From assembly GCA_035295125.1 (NCBI GenBank), contig DATGJP010000075.1, positions 1-64,000 of the forward strand: 64,000 nucleotides of DNA, read 5' to 3'. Both the position numbers and the translations under genes were made by a program. The notes under the pieces are model-generated. The model searched no databases and was not told where the DNA came from. It was given only the letters and a program-made list of their open reading frames with translations. Each line of letters starts with the position of its first letter. The first letter of the stretch is position 1. This stretch comes from JAICMB01 sp035295125. Its GTDB lineage: Bacteria > Acidobacteriota > Terriglobia > Bryobacterales > Bryobacteraceae. Positions 1 to 8,316 of the stretch are shown in pieces.

Positions 1-395
1 GTAGGCCCCAATTTCTCCGACTTCGCATCACAGGCACTGTCGACCACGAAGCCGCAGAAATTCAAGCCCTCTCTTTCCAGTGCCCTACTGTACTGCAATG
101 CTTAGCCGAGAATACGTCAAAAAGGGCCAAACTCCAGGGGCAGGCTGAAGGCCTGCCCCCACGTTGGCTCGCAACCTGTTGACGTGGCGCGTGCCGCTCT
201 CAAAGGGAATGGTGCTCCGACCGCGGTGACCTATAGCCGCTCAGACAGATCGGCGATAATTTCACAATCGAAGGTTTTCACGATAATGCCGAGTACATTG
301 GCGATTGCCCGTCTGGATTTCAGAACGATCGCGATTTGCTTCTGTTAATTCCCGTACAAAAGATCGGCGTTCCCTGGTATAGCCAGCCGTACTCC
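1..395. other. gene-free left edge
   Basis: No convincing coding region is seen here. The only structure is one palindromic interspersed repeat at 137-178. The short open frames lack a ribosome binding site and show no recognisable motif. Confidence 0.5.
137..178. repeat. interspersed palindrome, family B
   Basis: A perfect 9-bp stem (GGGGCAGGC at 137-145, GCCTGCCCC at 151-159, loop TGAAG) is followed by CACGTTGGCTCGCAACCTG. The same module recurs, in either orientation, near 4110, 24191, 32290, 49690 and 53880. It is one half of the mosaic repeats described under findings. Confidence 0.8.
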
Positions 396-1139
396 TTACA
401 TCGAGCCAGCAACCCAGGTCGCCGATGCCGGGGCAGGTACCGCATGCCAGGTCCCGTTGGCATAGTACATAATGACGTTCCCGCCCGGGCTGTTGTTGGA
501 CTGCGTCGAGATCATCCACGGCGTTTTGTCAGGCCCGATTCCGACCTGCAGCGCCGTTCCATTCGGACTCATCAACTTGCTCGCGCCATTCTGCTGAACG
601 TTGTAGATGGCGTTATCGGAATTGACCACCCATGCAGTCTCATCATATTGGCCGGCGATTTGGGTAGCAGCGGCCGGCGGAGGCACTTGCACCCACTTAC
701 CATTGCCCTCGTTGTACCAGAGAATGATGTTGCCGCCGCCGTGCTCGTAAGACTGCGTGCTGATGGCCCAAGCCGGTCCGACATTACCTACGCCGACGCT
801 AAGAGCGAAGCCGTCTGGCGACATACGGAATACCGTGGCATGAATATCTACCGACCAGACTGCGTGGTTCTCATCGACGAACCAGCAGAAGTTGTTGGTG
901 GACCCAGCGATCTGCACTGCGCCGATTGTAGGTGGCAAAGTCTGCCAGCCCGAGGTCCCGTAGTATTGGATCAGATTGCCAGGACCGCTGCCCCGCTTTG
1001 TCGAAACGATCCAGGGGATCCCGTCGAACCCCAGCGCTACCTGGAGCGCCGACTCCGCCGGCGCGATCAGTTGTCCACCTCCTTGCGGATGCACAGTCCA
1101 TACTTCGCCTTTCTCATTTACAGTCCACGCCGTTGCCAT
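396..1139 (-). CDS. tectonin-like beta-propeller protein
   Basis: A 247-residue protein made of about three tandem modules of 80-84 residues. Each contains an ALQVGIG-x-D-x-TPW-x-IST core (residues about 31, 112 and 196), then GGN-x-I-x-YY, a VPxPA segment and a W-x-V start for the next module. This spacing and the Trp-rich blades resemble tectonin/TECPR-type propellers, which often bind glycans or lipopolysaccharide; that role is inference. There is no signal peptide or membrane segment, so it may be cytoplasmic or exported by a non-classical route. The start is supported by an AAGGAA ribosome binding site just upstream and a likely promoter at 1170-1196. It stands alone, with no operon partner. 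Confidence 0.65.
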   Translation of the reverse strand: MATAWTVNEKGEVWTVHPQGGGQLIAPAESALQVALGFDGIPWIVSTKRGSGPGNLIQYYGTSGWQTLPPTIGAVQIAGSTNNFCWFVDENHAVWSVDIHATVFRMSPDGFALSVGVGNVGPAWAISTQSYEHGGGNIILWYNEGNGKWVQVPPPAAATQIAGQYDETAWVVNSDNAIYNVQQNGASKLMSPNGTALQVGIGPDKTPWMISTQSNNSPGGNVIMYYANGTWHAVPAPASATWVAGSM

Positions 1140-1169
1140 TGGTTCCTTTCAGATCTGGGATCGAGGAAA

Positions 1170-1196
1170 TCATTACACAAAATCACGGAGAGTCAA
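1170..1196 (-). promoter_or_regulatory. probable sigma-70 promoter of the tectonin-like gene
   Basis: On the minus strand, TTGACT (1191-1196) is followed after about 15-16 bp by TAATGA/AATGAT (1169-1175), which lies about 30 bp upstream of the start codon. The -35 is one base from consensus; the spacer is slightly short. This is sequence inspection only. Confidence 0.4.
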
Positions 1197-1505
1197 GGGG
1201 TATTGTAATAACTCGTGTTGAAACTCTCGTTTTGATACCGCCCGTTTCTACCCGCGGTGGTGCGCTCGCCGTGCTCGACGGTCGTGGTCCGGCCCCGGGC
1301 CGGGTGCCCAGCATGGGTGGGTGCATGCTCTTCGCTTCGCACATCGTTTCACAATTACGGCAACTTTATCAGGCATAGCCAGCAGCTTTCAGTCCTTAGC
1401 CAAACTATGCGTGCTGAAAGCGACCGCTGAGCGCTGGTTGCTGACAGGCACGATGTGCAGCGACACCCCCGGAGTTTCTTGCCTGCATACACAGATAGTC
1501 AATCT
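1197..1505. other. intergenic region without a gene
   Basis: About 300 bp between the promoter of the tectonin-like gene and the end of the DedA gene. Open frames on both strands cross the region but none has a ribosome binding site, family motif or plausible composition. No family A or B palindrome is present. Confidence 0.4.
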
Positions 1506-2105
1506 TTACTTGATCTGCGCCCGGCGCAAGTATTTGAGCAGGAGATATCCGCATACCAGCGCCGCCAGGAGAGCAGCTATTGCCCAAGTCACGTCACCCA
1601 GAACGGCATAAAGGGCCATCACGCGATCGCTGAAGAAACGCCCCAGGGAGATATAGACTGTCGCTCCTGTGATTTCGCCCAGAACGTCCCAAAGAAGGAA
1701 TTGGTGCCACGGGTACCCGGCCGTGCCGCTGGCTACATTGACCCATGGTCCGAGAGGGCTGAGCAACCAGCGGGTGACGAAAATCCCGGGACCGCCCCAG
1801 GCCTTCGCCTTGGCTTCCATCGCTTGCAGACTGGCACGTTTTCCGAACAGTCCGCTAAGCCTGCTCACAACTACGGGGCCTCCCCATCGGCCTACGGCGT
1901 ATCCGGCCTGATCGCCGAGAATGGAGCCGGCGCCCGCGACCGCAATCGCCCACCAGAGGTTCATCGCGCCTTGCGAAATCATCGAACCGGCGATAATCAG
2001 AAGCAGTGTAATGGGCAACGGCACCCCAATGGCCGCAATAGTCACGATTGCGAAAAGGGCTGGGGCGCCATACTGTGAGACCGCCGCGAGAAGTTGATCG
2101 GTCAT
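1506..2105 (-). CDS. DedA/VTT-domain integral membrane protein
   Basis: A 199-residue polytopic inner-membrane protein of the DedA (SNARE-associated, VTT) superfamily, whose members act in lipid scrambling and membrane homeostasis. Diagnostic blocks are an early PLPITLLLIIAG helix, GDQAGYAVGRWGG (about 63-75), and the re-entrant signature TRWLLSPLGPWVNVASGTAGY (about 109-130). A hydrophobic C-terminal helix ends in a basic KYLRRAQIK tail. The start ATG overlaps the stop of the upstream gene in an ATGA arrangement, so the two are translationally coupled. The substrate cannot be predicted from sequence. Confidence 0.85.
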   Translation of the reverse strand: MTDQLLAAVSQYGAPALFAIVTIAAIGVPLPITLLLIIAGSMISQGAMNLWWAIAVAGAGSILGDQAGYAVGRWGGPVVVSRLSGLFGKRASLQAMEAKAKAWGGPGIFVTRWLLSPLGPWVNVASGTAGYPWHQFLLWDVLGEITGATVYISLGRFFSDRVMALYAVLGDVTWAIAALLAALVCGYLLLKYLRRAQIK

Positions 2106-2587
2106 CGCGGTGGGCCGCCACCCGGCGGTTGCTTAGTGGCGTCGATGGCCCGTTGCAATTGGTCGATCAGTTCTGGAACCGGACGATTGACATCGCGAGC
2201 GATGTGGCGAAGAGAGCGCCGATCATGCGGTTCCCTCGGCTGAACCCCTATGGCCTGAAAAAGCACGGTGGCCGGGACGTGGTGCGTGTGAGCGATAAAT
2301 GGGACAGACATCCACGCGCGGATGGGCTCGTTCTCCGCGTGAATGTGCCGGGCCCGCCGTCCGGCCCTCGATGCGAAGAAGACCGTACCGGCGATCGCCA
2401 GTATGAAGGCGAGTCCAACCGCCACGGTACGCCACGCCGTTCGTCCCACGTTCCAATATAGCCAGCTTCGCTCCGAACGGTGCCGTCTCGGACGTTGTAC
2501 TTTCAAAATGCCAGAGCCACTTACCGGAATTTCGCTCGTCGCTCCGCACGCTGCGGATTCGACATGGCTCAGCAGTGCTGTGTACAT
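2102..2587 (-). CDS. small single-pass membrane protein coupled to DedA
   Basis: A 161-residue product of no family I can name. A basic N-terminal stretch is followed by one membrane helix (about residues 55-70, VAVGLAFILAIAGTVFFA). After that comes a soluble tail with the pattern PFIAHTHHVPATVLFQAIG, then a DRRSL...VPELIDQLQRAI helix and a Pro/Gly-rich end. The tail looks like a small helical adaptor domain. Its last codons overlap the DedA start by 4 nt, so it is probably its functional partner. The true start may lie downstream of the first ATG, because the first 45 residues look unconserved and lack a clear ribosome binding site. Confidence 0.5.
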   Translation of the reverse strand: MYTALLSHVESAACGATSEIPVSGSGILKVQRPRRHRSERSWLYWNVGRTAWRTVAVGLAFILAIAGTVFFASRAGRRARHIHAENEPIRAWMSVPFIAHTHHVPATVLFQAIGVQPREPHDRRSLRHIARDVNRPVPELIDQLQRAIDATKQPPGGGPPR

Positions 2588-2603
2588 ACGTTCGGTCGGT
2601 TAG

Positions 2604-2683
2604 CAGCCCGTGGCAGAAGTCTTTGAGAGCGGCATGGCAGGCGAAACCGCCTGCGCCACCTTTAGGCATTCAGCCACGGGCTG
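2604..2683. repeat. interspersed palindrome, family A, with long flank
   Basis: The core hairpin is GCAGGC (2637-2642), loop GAAACC, GCCTGC (2649-2654), followed by GCCACCTTT. It is preceded by a 27-bp flank beginning CCCGTGGCAGAAGTCTTTG (2608 on) that occurs again at 4036. The whole unit is closed by the inverted pair GCAGCCCGTGGC / GCCACGGGCTG (2603-2614 and 2673-2683). Confidence 0.8.
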
Positions 2684-2758
2684 TTAGATCAACAGGTGCG
2701 GCTTTCCTGAATAATTCCTCTTCCCCACCGTCGAAAGAAGGATTCATATTGATAGCTG

Positions 2759-4000
2759 GTGATACGGGCGAACAGCTTAAAATGGAAAATGCGAAGTTGC
2801 AGATGCGTGCCAGGCTACACTGACAATCTGGTCGACGTTGACGGTCGTATCGCGTGGATCAAATGGGTGGTTAGTTTGGCGTTGATCGCCGGGCTACTCC
2901 TTTCCTACAAACTCTGGATGAGTTCGCGATCTTATCCTTCCACGCCGGTTTGGCACGGGTTGAAGTCGCCATCAGATGTTTTCGACTATATCGTGTATAT
3001 CGGTATATTGCTGTGTGCCGCTTTCGCCGCTATTCTTCGCCGGCCTACACTGCCCCTGGCAGTTGGCGTCGCACTGATTGCCGTCGCGTGTTTCTTTGAC
3101 CAGTCGCGACTACAGCCATGGGTCTTTCAATATGCTCTTTTGACCATTGCCCTGGCGCGGTACTCGAACTCAAATCGTGAGCAAAGGGACCAAGTCTCGT
3201 TGCTGAACATCTGCCGCCTGATCGTCGCGGCAATCTATTTCTGGAGTGGGTTGCAGAAGCTGAACCATGGCTTTGCAGATGACGTGTTCCCAGCAATGTT
3301 AAAGCCGCTGGTGCAGATGTTTCCAAGCGCTGGTGGAGCAGTTCAAAACCTTGGTGGTCTTGCAGCCTTTGCAGAGTCGGCGATGGGTTTGGGTCTACTG
3401 TTCAGAAGTACTCAGCGGGTTTCGGTTATCTGCGCGGTTGGGATGCACGTGTTTATAGTTGCGTCATTGGGGCCCTTCGACCAGAATTTCAATTCCGTCA
3501 TTTGGCCCTGGAACATCCTGATGATAATCCTGGACATACTCTTGTTCTGGAAAACATCTGACTTTTCTGTCGAAGATGTTTTGACCATCCGGAGAGGACC
3601 CTTTCACGTTGTTGTGTTGTTGGTCGTTGGGGTCGCGCCGGTGCTGAGCTTTTTCGGTGCGTGGGACAATTACCTGTCCTGGGCGCTATACTCCGGCAAC
3701 AAGACATCGGCGCACCTTTACATAAGCGATGCGGTATACGAGAAGCTTCCTTCGAACGTCCAGGATTACGTGTACGAGGATGAGTCCGGCCAGAATGATC
3801 TGAATATTATGAATTGGTCATACGGCGAACTTAACGTCCCCAGCTATCCTGAGGCTCGAGTGTATTCGAATGTAGCGGGCAGCCTGTGCCAATATGCTCT
3901 CGTTCCTTCGGAGATCCGCCTGGTTGTCAAGCGACGAGATACGTTGCTCGGCAAAGGAGTGGTAAGCGAATACGATTGTTCTAACTTGAGAATTAGATGA
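2759..4000 (+). CDS. HTTM/DoxX-like polytopic membrane protein
   Basis: Up to 413 residues with eight or so hydrophobic helices and a soluble C-terminal tail of about 95 residues. The segment IYFWSGLQKLNHGF (near residue 160) resembles the helix found in HTTM and DoxX/MauE-type membrane proteins. The segments VCAVGMHVFIVASLGPF and IWPWNILMIILD also fit that fold. No vitamin-K-carboxylase catalytic lysine can be identified. The first in-frame start is a GTG at 2759 and an ATG follows at 2789; neither has a strong ribosome binding site, so the start is uncertain. It lies alone between two copies of the same long repeat. Confidence 0.5.
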   Translation: MIRANSLKWKMRSCRCVPGYTDNLVDVDGRIAWIKWVVSLALIAGLLLSYKLWMSSRSYPSTPVWHGLKSPSDVFDYIVYIGILLCAAFAAILRRPTLPLAVGVALIAVACFFDQSRLQPWVFQYALLTIALARYSNSNREQRDQVSLLNICRLIVAAIYFWSGLQKLNHGFADDVFPAMLKPLVQMFPSAGGAVQNLGGLAAFAESAMGLGLLFRSTQRVSVICAVGMHVFIVASLGPFDQNFNSVIWPWNILMIILDILLFWKTSDFSVEDVLTIRRGPFHVVVLLVVGVAPVLSFFGAWDNYLSWALYSGNKTSAHLYISDAVYEKLPSNVQDYVYEDESGQNDLNIMNWSYGELNVPSYPEARVYSNVAGSLCQYALVPSEIRLVVKRRDTLLGKGVVSEYDCSNLRIR

Positions 4001-4031
4001 TGAGATCCGCGGGCGGAAAGATTCCGGGTCA

Positions 4032-4147
4032 GCTGCCCGTGGCAGAAGTCTTTGAGAGCGGCATGCGCAGGCGAAACCGGCTGCGCCACCTTTCTGGCTT
4101 AACAGGCTGCGGAGCCAAGGTGGCGCAGGCATTCTGCCGGCGGCCCG
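4032..4147. repeat. composite repeat, family A plus inverted family B
   Basis: A second copy of the CCCGTGGCAGAAGTCTTTG flank leads into the family A hairpin (GCGCAGGC 4065-4072, GGCTGCGC 4079-4086). An inverted family B module follows (AGGCTGCGGAGCCAAGGTGG, then GCAGGCATTCTGCC). The facing CCACC and GGTGG arms could form one larger hairpin. It ends next to the stop codon of the YVTN gene. Confidence 0.75.
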
Positions 4148-4148
4148 C

Positions 4149-5153
4149 CTATTTGCCCACAACCAAAATGTGGAAGCTGTCGGGAAGAATCGGTGGACGG
4201 CCCTTTTTTCCACCCGAGGCCTCCGGTGCGGGACCGTATTCAGCGGCCAGTAGATAAACACGATGGTTTTTGGAGTCCACGGTCATGGTGCGGGCGCCGC
4301 GCTCCGTAGTCACGTTATCCACAGTCTCGTACTTGCCGTTGACCTGCTTGACGATGCTAAGCGTTCCGTCGCCGCCATTGGAACTGAATGCCAAACCCAG
4401 GCCCGAATCGAATCCCGCGCCGTCTGTTCCGGGGCCTATCGCGGGGGTAGCGATCACTTTGAGCGTGGGAATATCGGTAACGGCCATCACTTTGTTATCG
4501 CAGGCTGAGAACAGCTTCTTATTCTTAACATCGATTGCGAGCCCGGACGGTGATTCGCAGGGCGACAGGGATACGTGCCGTAACACGGTAGTCTTGGCGG
4601 CATCGATCTCAAGGATCTCGCTCGAGTCTTCCAGGTTTACGTAAATCTTGCCCGTGCCATCGACAGCACACTCCTCCGGTTTGCCACCGAGGGGAAAACT
4701 CTTGATCACTTCGTTGGTGCTGGGATCGATGGCGGTGGAATCGTTCGAACGCCCGTTAAACGTGAAGATGTGCTTCGTCTTGGGTTCGAAACAGACGGAG
4801 TCAGGGTTCTGTCCCGTCTGAGGTTCACCGACCTTGGCAAGCGTCTTCAGATCGAAAATCGTGACGCTGTTCGACTGTCCATTGGTGATGAACCCCTTGC
4901 CGAATTCGGGTGCTACGGCGACTCCGTGCACGCCGTGAAGCTGTGTGATCTGACCGACCACCTTTCCCGATTTCAGATCGACAACCTCCACCAACGTACC
5001 GTGCGATGCATAGACGCGGTTGGCATCGGGGTCGACAGCTACGTAGTCCCAGCCGCCCGTGCCGCCAATCTTGATTTTGTTAATCACTTTGAAGCCTTCG
5101 GCGGCGTACGCGACAGTGAGCGCCAAGGCTGCGATGATGAGTTTCCTAGTCAT
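4149..5153 (-). CDS. secreted YVTN-family beta-propeller protein (copy 1)
   Basis: A 334-residue exported propeller. The start chosen is the ATG at 5153, preceded by AGGAG 6-7 nt away, which gives a Sec signal peptide (MTRKLIIAALALTVAYAAEG). The body contains 40-45-residue YVTN-type blades such as GGWDYVAVDPDANRVYASHG, VEVVDLKSGKVVGQI, SVTIFDLKTL and IDPSTNEVIKSFPLGGKPEE. Such proteins act as periplasmic scaffolds or ligand binders; no catalytic residue is apparent. It begins 19 nt after the RND permease stop and is the last gene of the efflux operon. A paralogue with the same blade order opens that operon at 12108. Confidence 0.85.
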   Translation of the reverse strand: MTRKLIIAALALTVAYAAEGFKVINKIKIGGTGGWDYVAVDPDANRVYASHGTLVEVVDLKSGKVVGQITQLHGVHGVAVAPEFGKGFITNGQSNSVTIFDLKTLAKVGEPQTGQNPDSVCFEPKTKHIFTFNGRSNDSTAIDPSTNEVIKSFPLGGKPEECAVDGTGKIYVNLEDSSEILEIDAAKTTVLRHVSLSPCESPSGLAIDVKNKKLFSACDNKVMAVTDIPTLKVIATPAIGPGTDGAGFDSGLGLAFSSNGGDGTLSIVKQVNGKYETVDNVTTERGARTMTVDSKNHRVYLLAAEYGPAPEASGGKKGRPPILPDSFHILVVGK

Positions 5154-5172
5154 AATTGTTGCTCCTTTTCGA

Positions 5173-8100
5173 TTAACTACGCCCGGCGATGTAGAAACGA
5201 ACCGCCGGTGTGACGACAAGAGAGAGAACCATCGACGCAAGAATTCCGCCGATGACGGCAATGGCCAGCGGCTGCAGCATTTGGGAGCCGGCGCCAACCG
5301 CAAACGCCAGTGGCAGCATGCCAGCTACCGTGGCGAGGGCGGTCATCATGATGGGGCGCAGACGGCGCTCGCCGGCCCGCATCATGCTGTCTTCCGGCGC
5401 TAAACCCTCGGCACGATACCTCTCGTCCGCATCCAGCAGCAGAATTCCGTTCTTGGCAACTATACCGACCACCATGATCAGCCCCATGAAGGAAGACAGA
5501 TTGAACGTGGTGCGAGTGATCAGAAGCGCCAGAAAGACGCCGCACGTGGAGAGGAGCGCCGAAGAGAGCACCGCGATGGGCGCCGCGAATTCGCCAAATT
5601 CGAATAGCAGCACCATGAAGACGAGAACGATCGCGAGACCCAGCACGAACACCAGGTCGCGGAAGGATTTCTGCTGTTCCGCATATTGACCGCCGTACTC
5701 CACGCGAATGCTCGGAGGAATGTTTGACTCCGCGACGGCTTTCTGGACCCGCGCCACGCCCTCACCGAGGCTGACGCCCTCGAGGCGCGCCGTAACATTC
5801 ACCGAGCGCTGCAGGTTCTCGCGAATAATTTCCGTCTGGCCAGGGATTTCGGTTAAGGTGGCGAGCGAGCCGATAGTAGCCGTTTTGCCGGTTCCACTGA
5901 CGATCAAGGTATTCCGCATCGTGTCGAGCGTTTGTCGCACCGGCGGCGCAAATTGCACTCGTATCGTATAGGACCGCGCATTCAGAACCACCGGCGGCGT
6001 AGCAGGCTCTCCCTGCAGCATCGCGCTCGCGTCCAACTCCACTTCCTGCGGAGTAAATCCGGCGCGCGCAGCCACCATCGGATCGATATTGAAGGTCACG
6101 GCTGTGCCGCTGGTGGTGTTGTCGATGCCATCCTCGACATCGACGACGCCAGGCACTTTCTTGATGGCGCTTGCCTCCACGGGCGCCCAGTGGCGCAGCA
6201 GATCGCCATCTTCGTTGAAGAGCTTGATGACCACGGGCTGAGGCGCGCTGGTCAGATCGCCGATCATGTCCTGCAACAGTTGTGGGAATTCCAGGTCTAA
6301 AACCGGTTCGGCGTTCTTGGCCTTGGCGCGAACATCGGCGATCACCTGGTCGACGCCGCGCGTGCGTTCACCGGAGCCTGGCCTGACACCAAACCAGCGG
6401 TACCAAAATGGCGCCAACGGTTTGAGCTTGACGCTGATATCTCCGGTGTTGGCCTCCGTCACGGTGGCGAGGCCGAGTTGCAGGCCGGTGCGCCGCGAAG
6501 TGCTGGCTACTTCCGGCGTGTCGCGCAGGATCTTCTCGATGTGGCTGATTACCCGATTCGTCTCTTTCAATGAAGAGCCGGGCGGCATGACATAATCCAC
6601 GATGAAACCGCCCTCGTCCATGGAGGGCAGCAGATCGGAGCCGGTGTTTTTGTAACAGATGTAGGAACCGGCGATCAGGAGAAGGGTGAATAAGACGAGC
6701 ACGAGTCGATGTTCAAGCGTGAAGCGAAGCGTACGCTCATAGGTGTTCATCAGCCATGACGGCACGGTGTCATGGTGTTCGGCCTTGTCGGGATCGGTCT
6801 TTCGGTTTCGCAGGAAATAATGGCTGAGTGTTGGAGTCCAGGTGAGCGCCAGGGCGAGCGACGTCAGAAGCGCCATGCCAACCGTGACGGCCAGGGCCCG
6901 AAAAAAGACGCCGGTCACGCCGGTGATCGAGATAAGGGGCAGAAAAACCACGATCGGCGTGACGGTTGAGCCCACCAATGGAATACGGATTTCGCGTATC
7001 GCGCTTCGAATAGCATCCGCGCGGGACTGGCCTGAATCGCGGTGTAGCACAATGTTCTCAACCACCACGATGGCGTCGTCAATCACAAGGCCTACTGCCG
7101 CTGCCAGTCCTCCGAGAGTCATGAGATTGAAGCTCTGGCCCATGATATGGAGGGCGATGAATGTAACGCCGATGGTTGCCGGAATGACGAGACCGGCGAC
7201 CAGCGATGTCCCCCAATCCCTCAGGAAGAGCACCATGATCAGAGAAGCAAGAACCAGGCCGAGCAGGATGGCATCGCGCACGCTCTTAATCGCGTCATTG
7301 ACGAGTTCCGATTGATCGTAGAAAGCACGAACATCGACGCCGGGAGGCAGTTCGTTCTTGAGTCGCGCGATTTCGGTATGAATCGCAGTGGCGACCTCGA
7401 CCGTATTGCTGTTCGGCTGACGGTAAATGTTCAGCAGTACCGCGGGTTTGTTATTAGCCGTCACCACCGTGTAAACCGGCAGCACCGAATTGCTCACCGC
7501 GGCGACGTCGTTGATATGTACGGGCGCGCCCGACTGCGTGGTTTTGATTACGATGTTGCCGATATCGGAAATGCCTTTCGCTTGTCCGCTCATCAGCGTA
7601 AGGACCAGCTGGTGGTTGGTCTCGATGAGGCCGGGCGAGTCGATCATGTTTGTACGGCTGATGGCGTCCAGGATATTTGGAATTGTCACGCCGGCCTGTA
7701 CAAGCTTCGCGGGGTCGGGCTGGATGTTAAATTCCGGTACCTGCCCACCCTGCAGCACAACGGAAGAGACTCCGGTGGCCCGGTTCAGGCGTGGCTTGAC
7801 GGTGTAGTTGGCCAGTTCCCACAGCGTGGTTTGTGGAATCCGGTCCGACGTCAGGCTGTAGCCCAAAATCGGGAATGCCGCAAACGTCAAACGATTGGCC
7901 GTTACCTTTGCGGCGGCCGGGAGCGTGGATTGAACTCGAGCTAGAGCCGCATTGACCAGTTGCAGCGTCAGGTCCATATCGACGTTCCAGTCGAAATACA
8001 GGTCAATCTCCGCGCTTCCGCGGCTTGTGATCGACGTCACATGATCGAGTCCGGGGACCGTGTTGACGGCCTCTTCCAAAGGCTGTGTCACGGTCACGAG

Positions 8101-8316
8101 CATCTGGTCGATCGGATAAACACCGACATCGGCGCCCACCACGATGCGCGGGAAATTCGTATTGGGAAAGACGGCCACCGGTATGGACATGGCCACATAG
8201 ATACCCACCGCGACCAGCGTCAGAATGACGAAAATGATGGGCTTGCCATGGCGCGCGGTCCAGTGTTGTGATTCTTTCGTCGCGACCTCGGGCGGAGGAG
8301 TGGAAGGATCGCTCAT
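5173..8316 (-). CDS. RND efflux permease, AcrB/MexB-like superfamily
   Basis: A 1047-residue inner-membrane proton antiporter. An N-terminal helix (FVILTLVAVGIYVAMSIPVAVFP) is followed by the first porter region. The TM4 signature GLVIDDAIVVVEN (about residues 405-420) carries the paired Asp of the proton relay. The second half repeats the layout and ends in the TM10-12 block MGLIMVVGIVAKNGILLLD. The length matches the family. The ATG overlaps the adaptor stop (ATGA). The pump would form a tripartite complex with the products at 8313 and 9642. Substrate class (drugs versus metals) is not decidable: the CzcA-type metal-binding motifs were not recognised. Confidence 0.93.
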   Translation of the reverse strand: MSDPSTPPPEVATKESQHWTARHGKPIIFVILTLVAVGIYVAMSIPVAVFPNTNFPRIVVGADVGVYPIDQMLVTVTQPLEEAVNTVPGLDHVTSITSRGSAEIDLYFDWNVDMDLTLQLVNAALARVQSTLPAAAKVTANRLTFAAFPILGYSLTSDRIPQTTLWELANYTVKPRLNRATGVSSVVLQGGQVPEFNIQPDPAKLVQAGVTIPNILDAISRTNMIDSPGLIETNHQLVLTLMSGQAKGISDIGNIVIKTTQSGAPVHINDVAAVSNSVLPVYTVVTANNKPAVLLNIYRQPNSNTVEVATAIHTEIARLKNELPPGVDVRAFYDQSELVNDAIKSVRDAILLGLVLASLIMVLFLRDWGTSLVAGLVIPATIGVTFIALHIMGQSFNLMTLGGLAAAVGLVIDDAIVVVENIVLHRDSGQSRADAIRSAIREIRIPLVGSTVTPIVVFLPLISITGVTGVFFRALAVTVGMALLTSLALALTWTPTLSHYFLRNRKTDPDKAEHHDTVPSWLMNTYERTLRFTLEHRLVLVLFTLLLIAGSYICYKNTGSDLLPSMDEGGFIVDYVMPPGSSLKETNRVISHIEKILRDTPEVASTSRRTGLQLGLATVTEANTGDISVKLKPLAPFWYRWFGVRPGSGERTRGVDQVIADVRAKAKNAEPVLDLEFPQLLQDMIGDLTSAPQPVVIKLFNEDGDLLRHWAPVEASAIKKVPGVVDVEDGIDNTTSGTAVTFNIDPMVAARAGFTPQEVELDASAMLQGEPATPPVVLNARSYTIRVQFAPPVRQTLDTMRNTLIVSGTGKTATIGSLATLTEIPGQTEIIRENLQRSVNVTARLEGVSLGEGVARVQKAVAESNIPPSIRVEYGGQYAEQQKSFRDLVFVLGLAIVLVFMVLLFEFGEFAAPIAVLSSALLSTCGVFLALLITRTTFNLSSFMGLIMVVGIVAKNGILLLDADERYRAEGLAPEDSMMRAGERRLRPIMMTALATVAGMLPLAFAVGAGSQMLQPLAIAVIGGILASMVLSLVVTPAVRFYIAGRS

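Noticed and set aside
336..1208. Plus-strand open frame of 290 codons opposite the tectonin-like gene
   Set aside because: The minus-strand product has clear internal repeats and a ribosome binding site; the plus-strand frame is Arg/Pro-rich and unpatterned.
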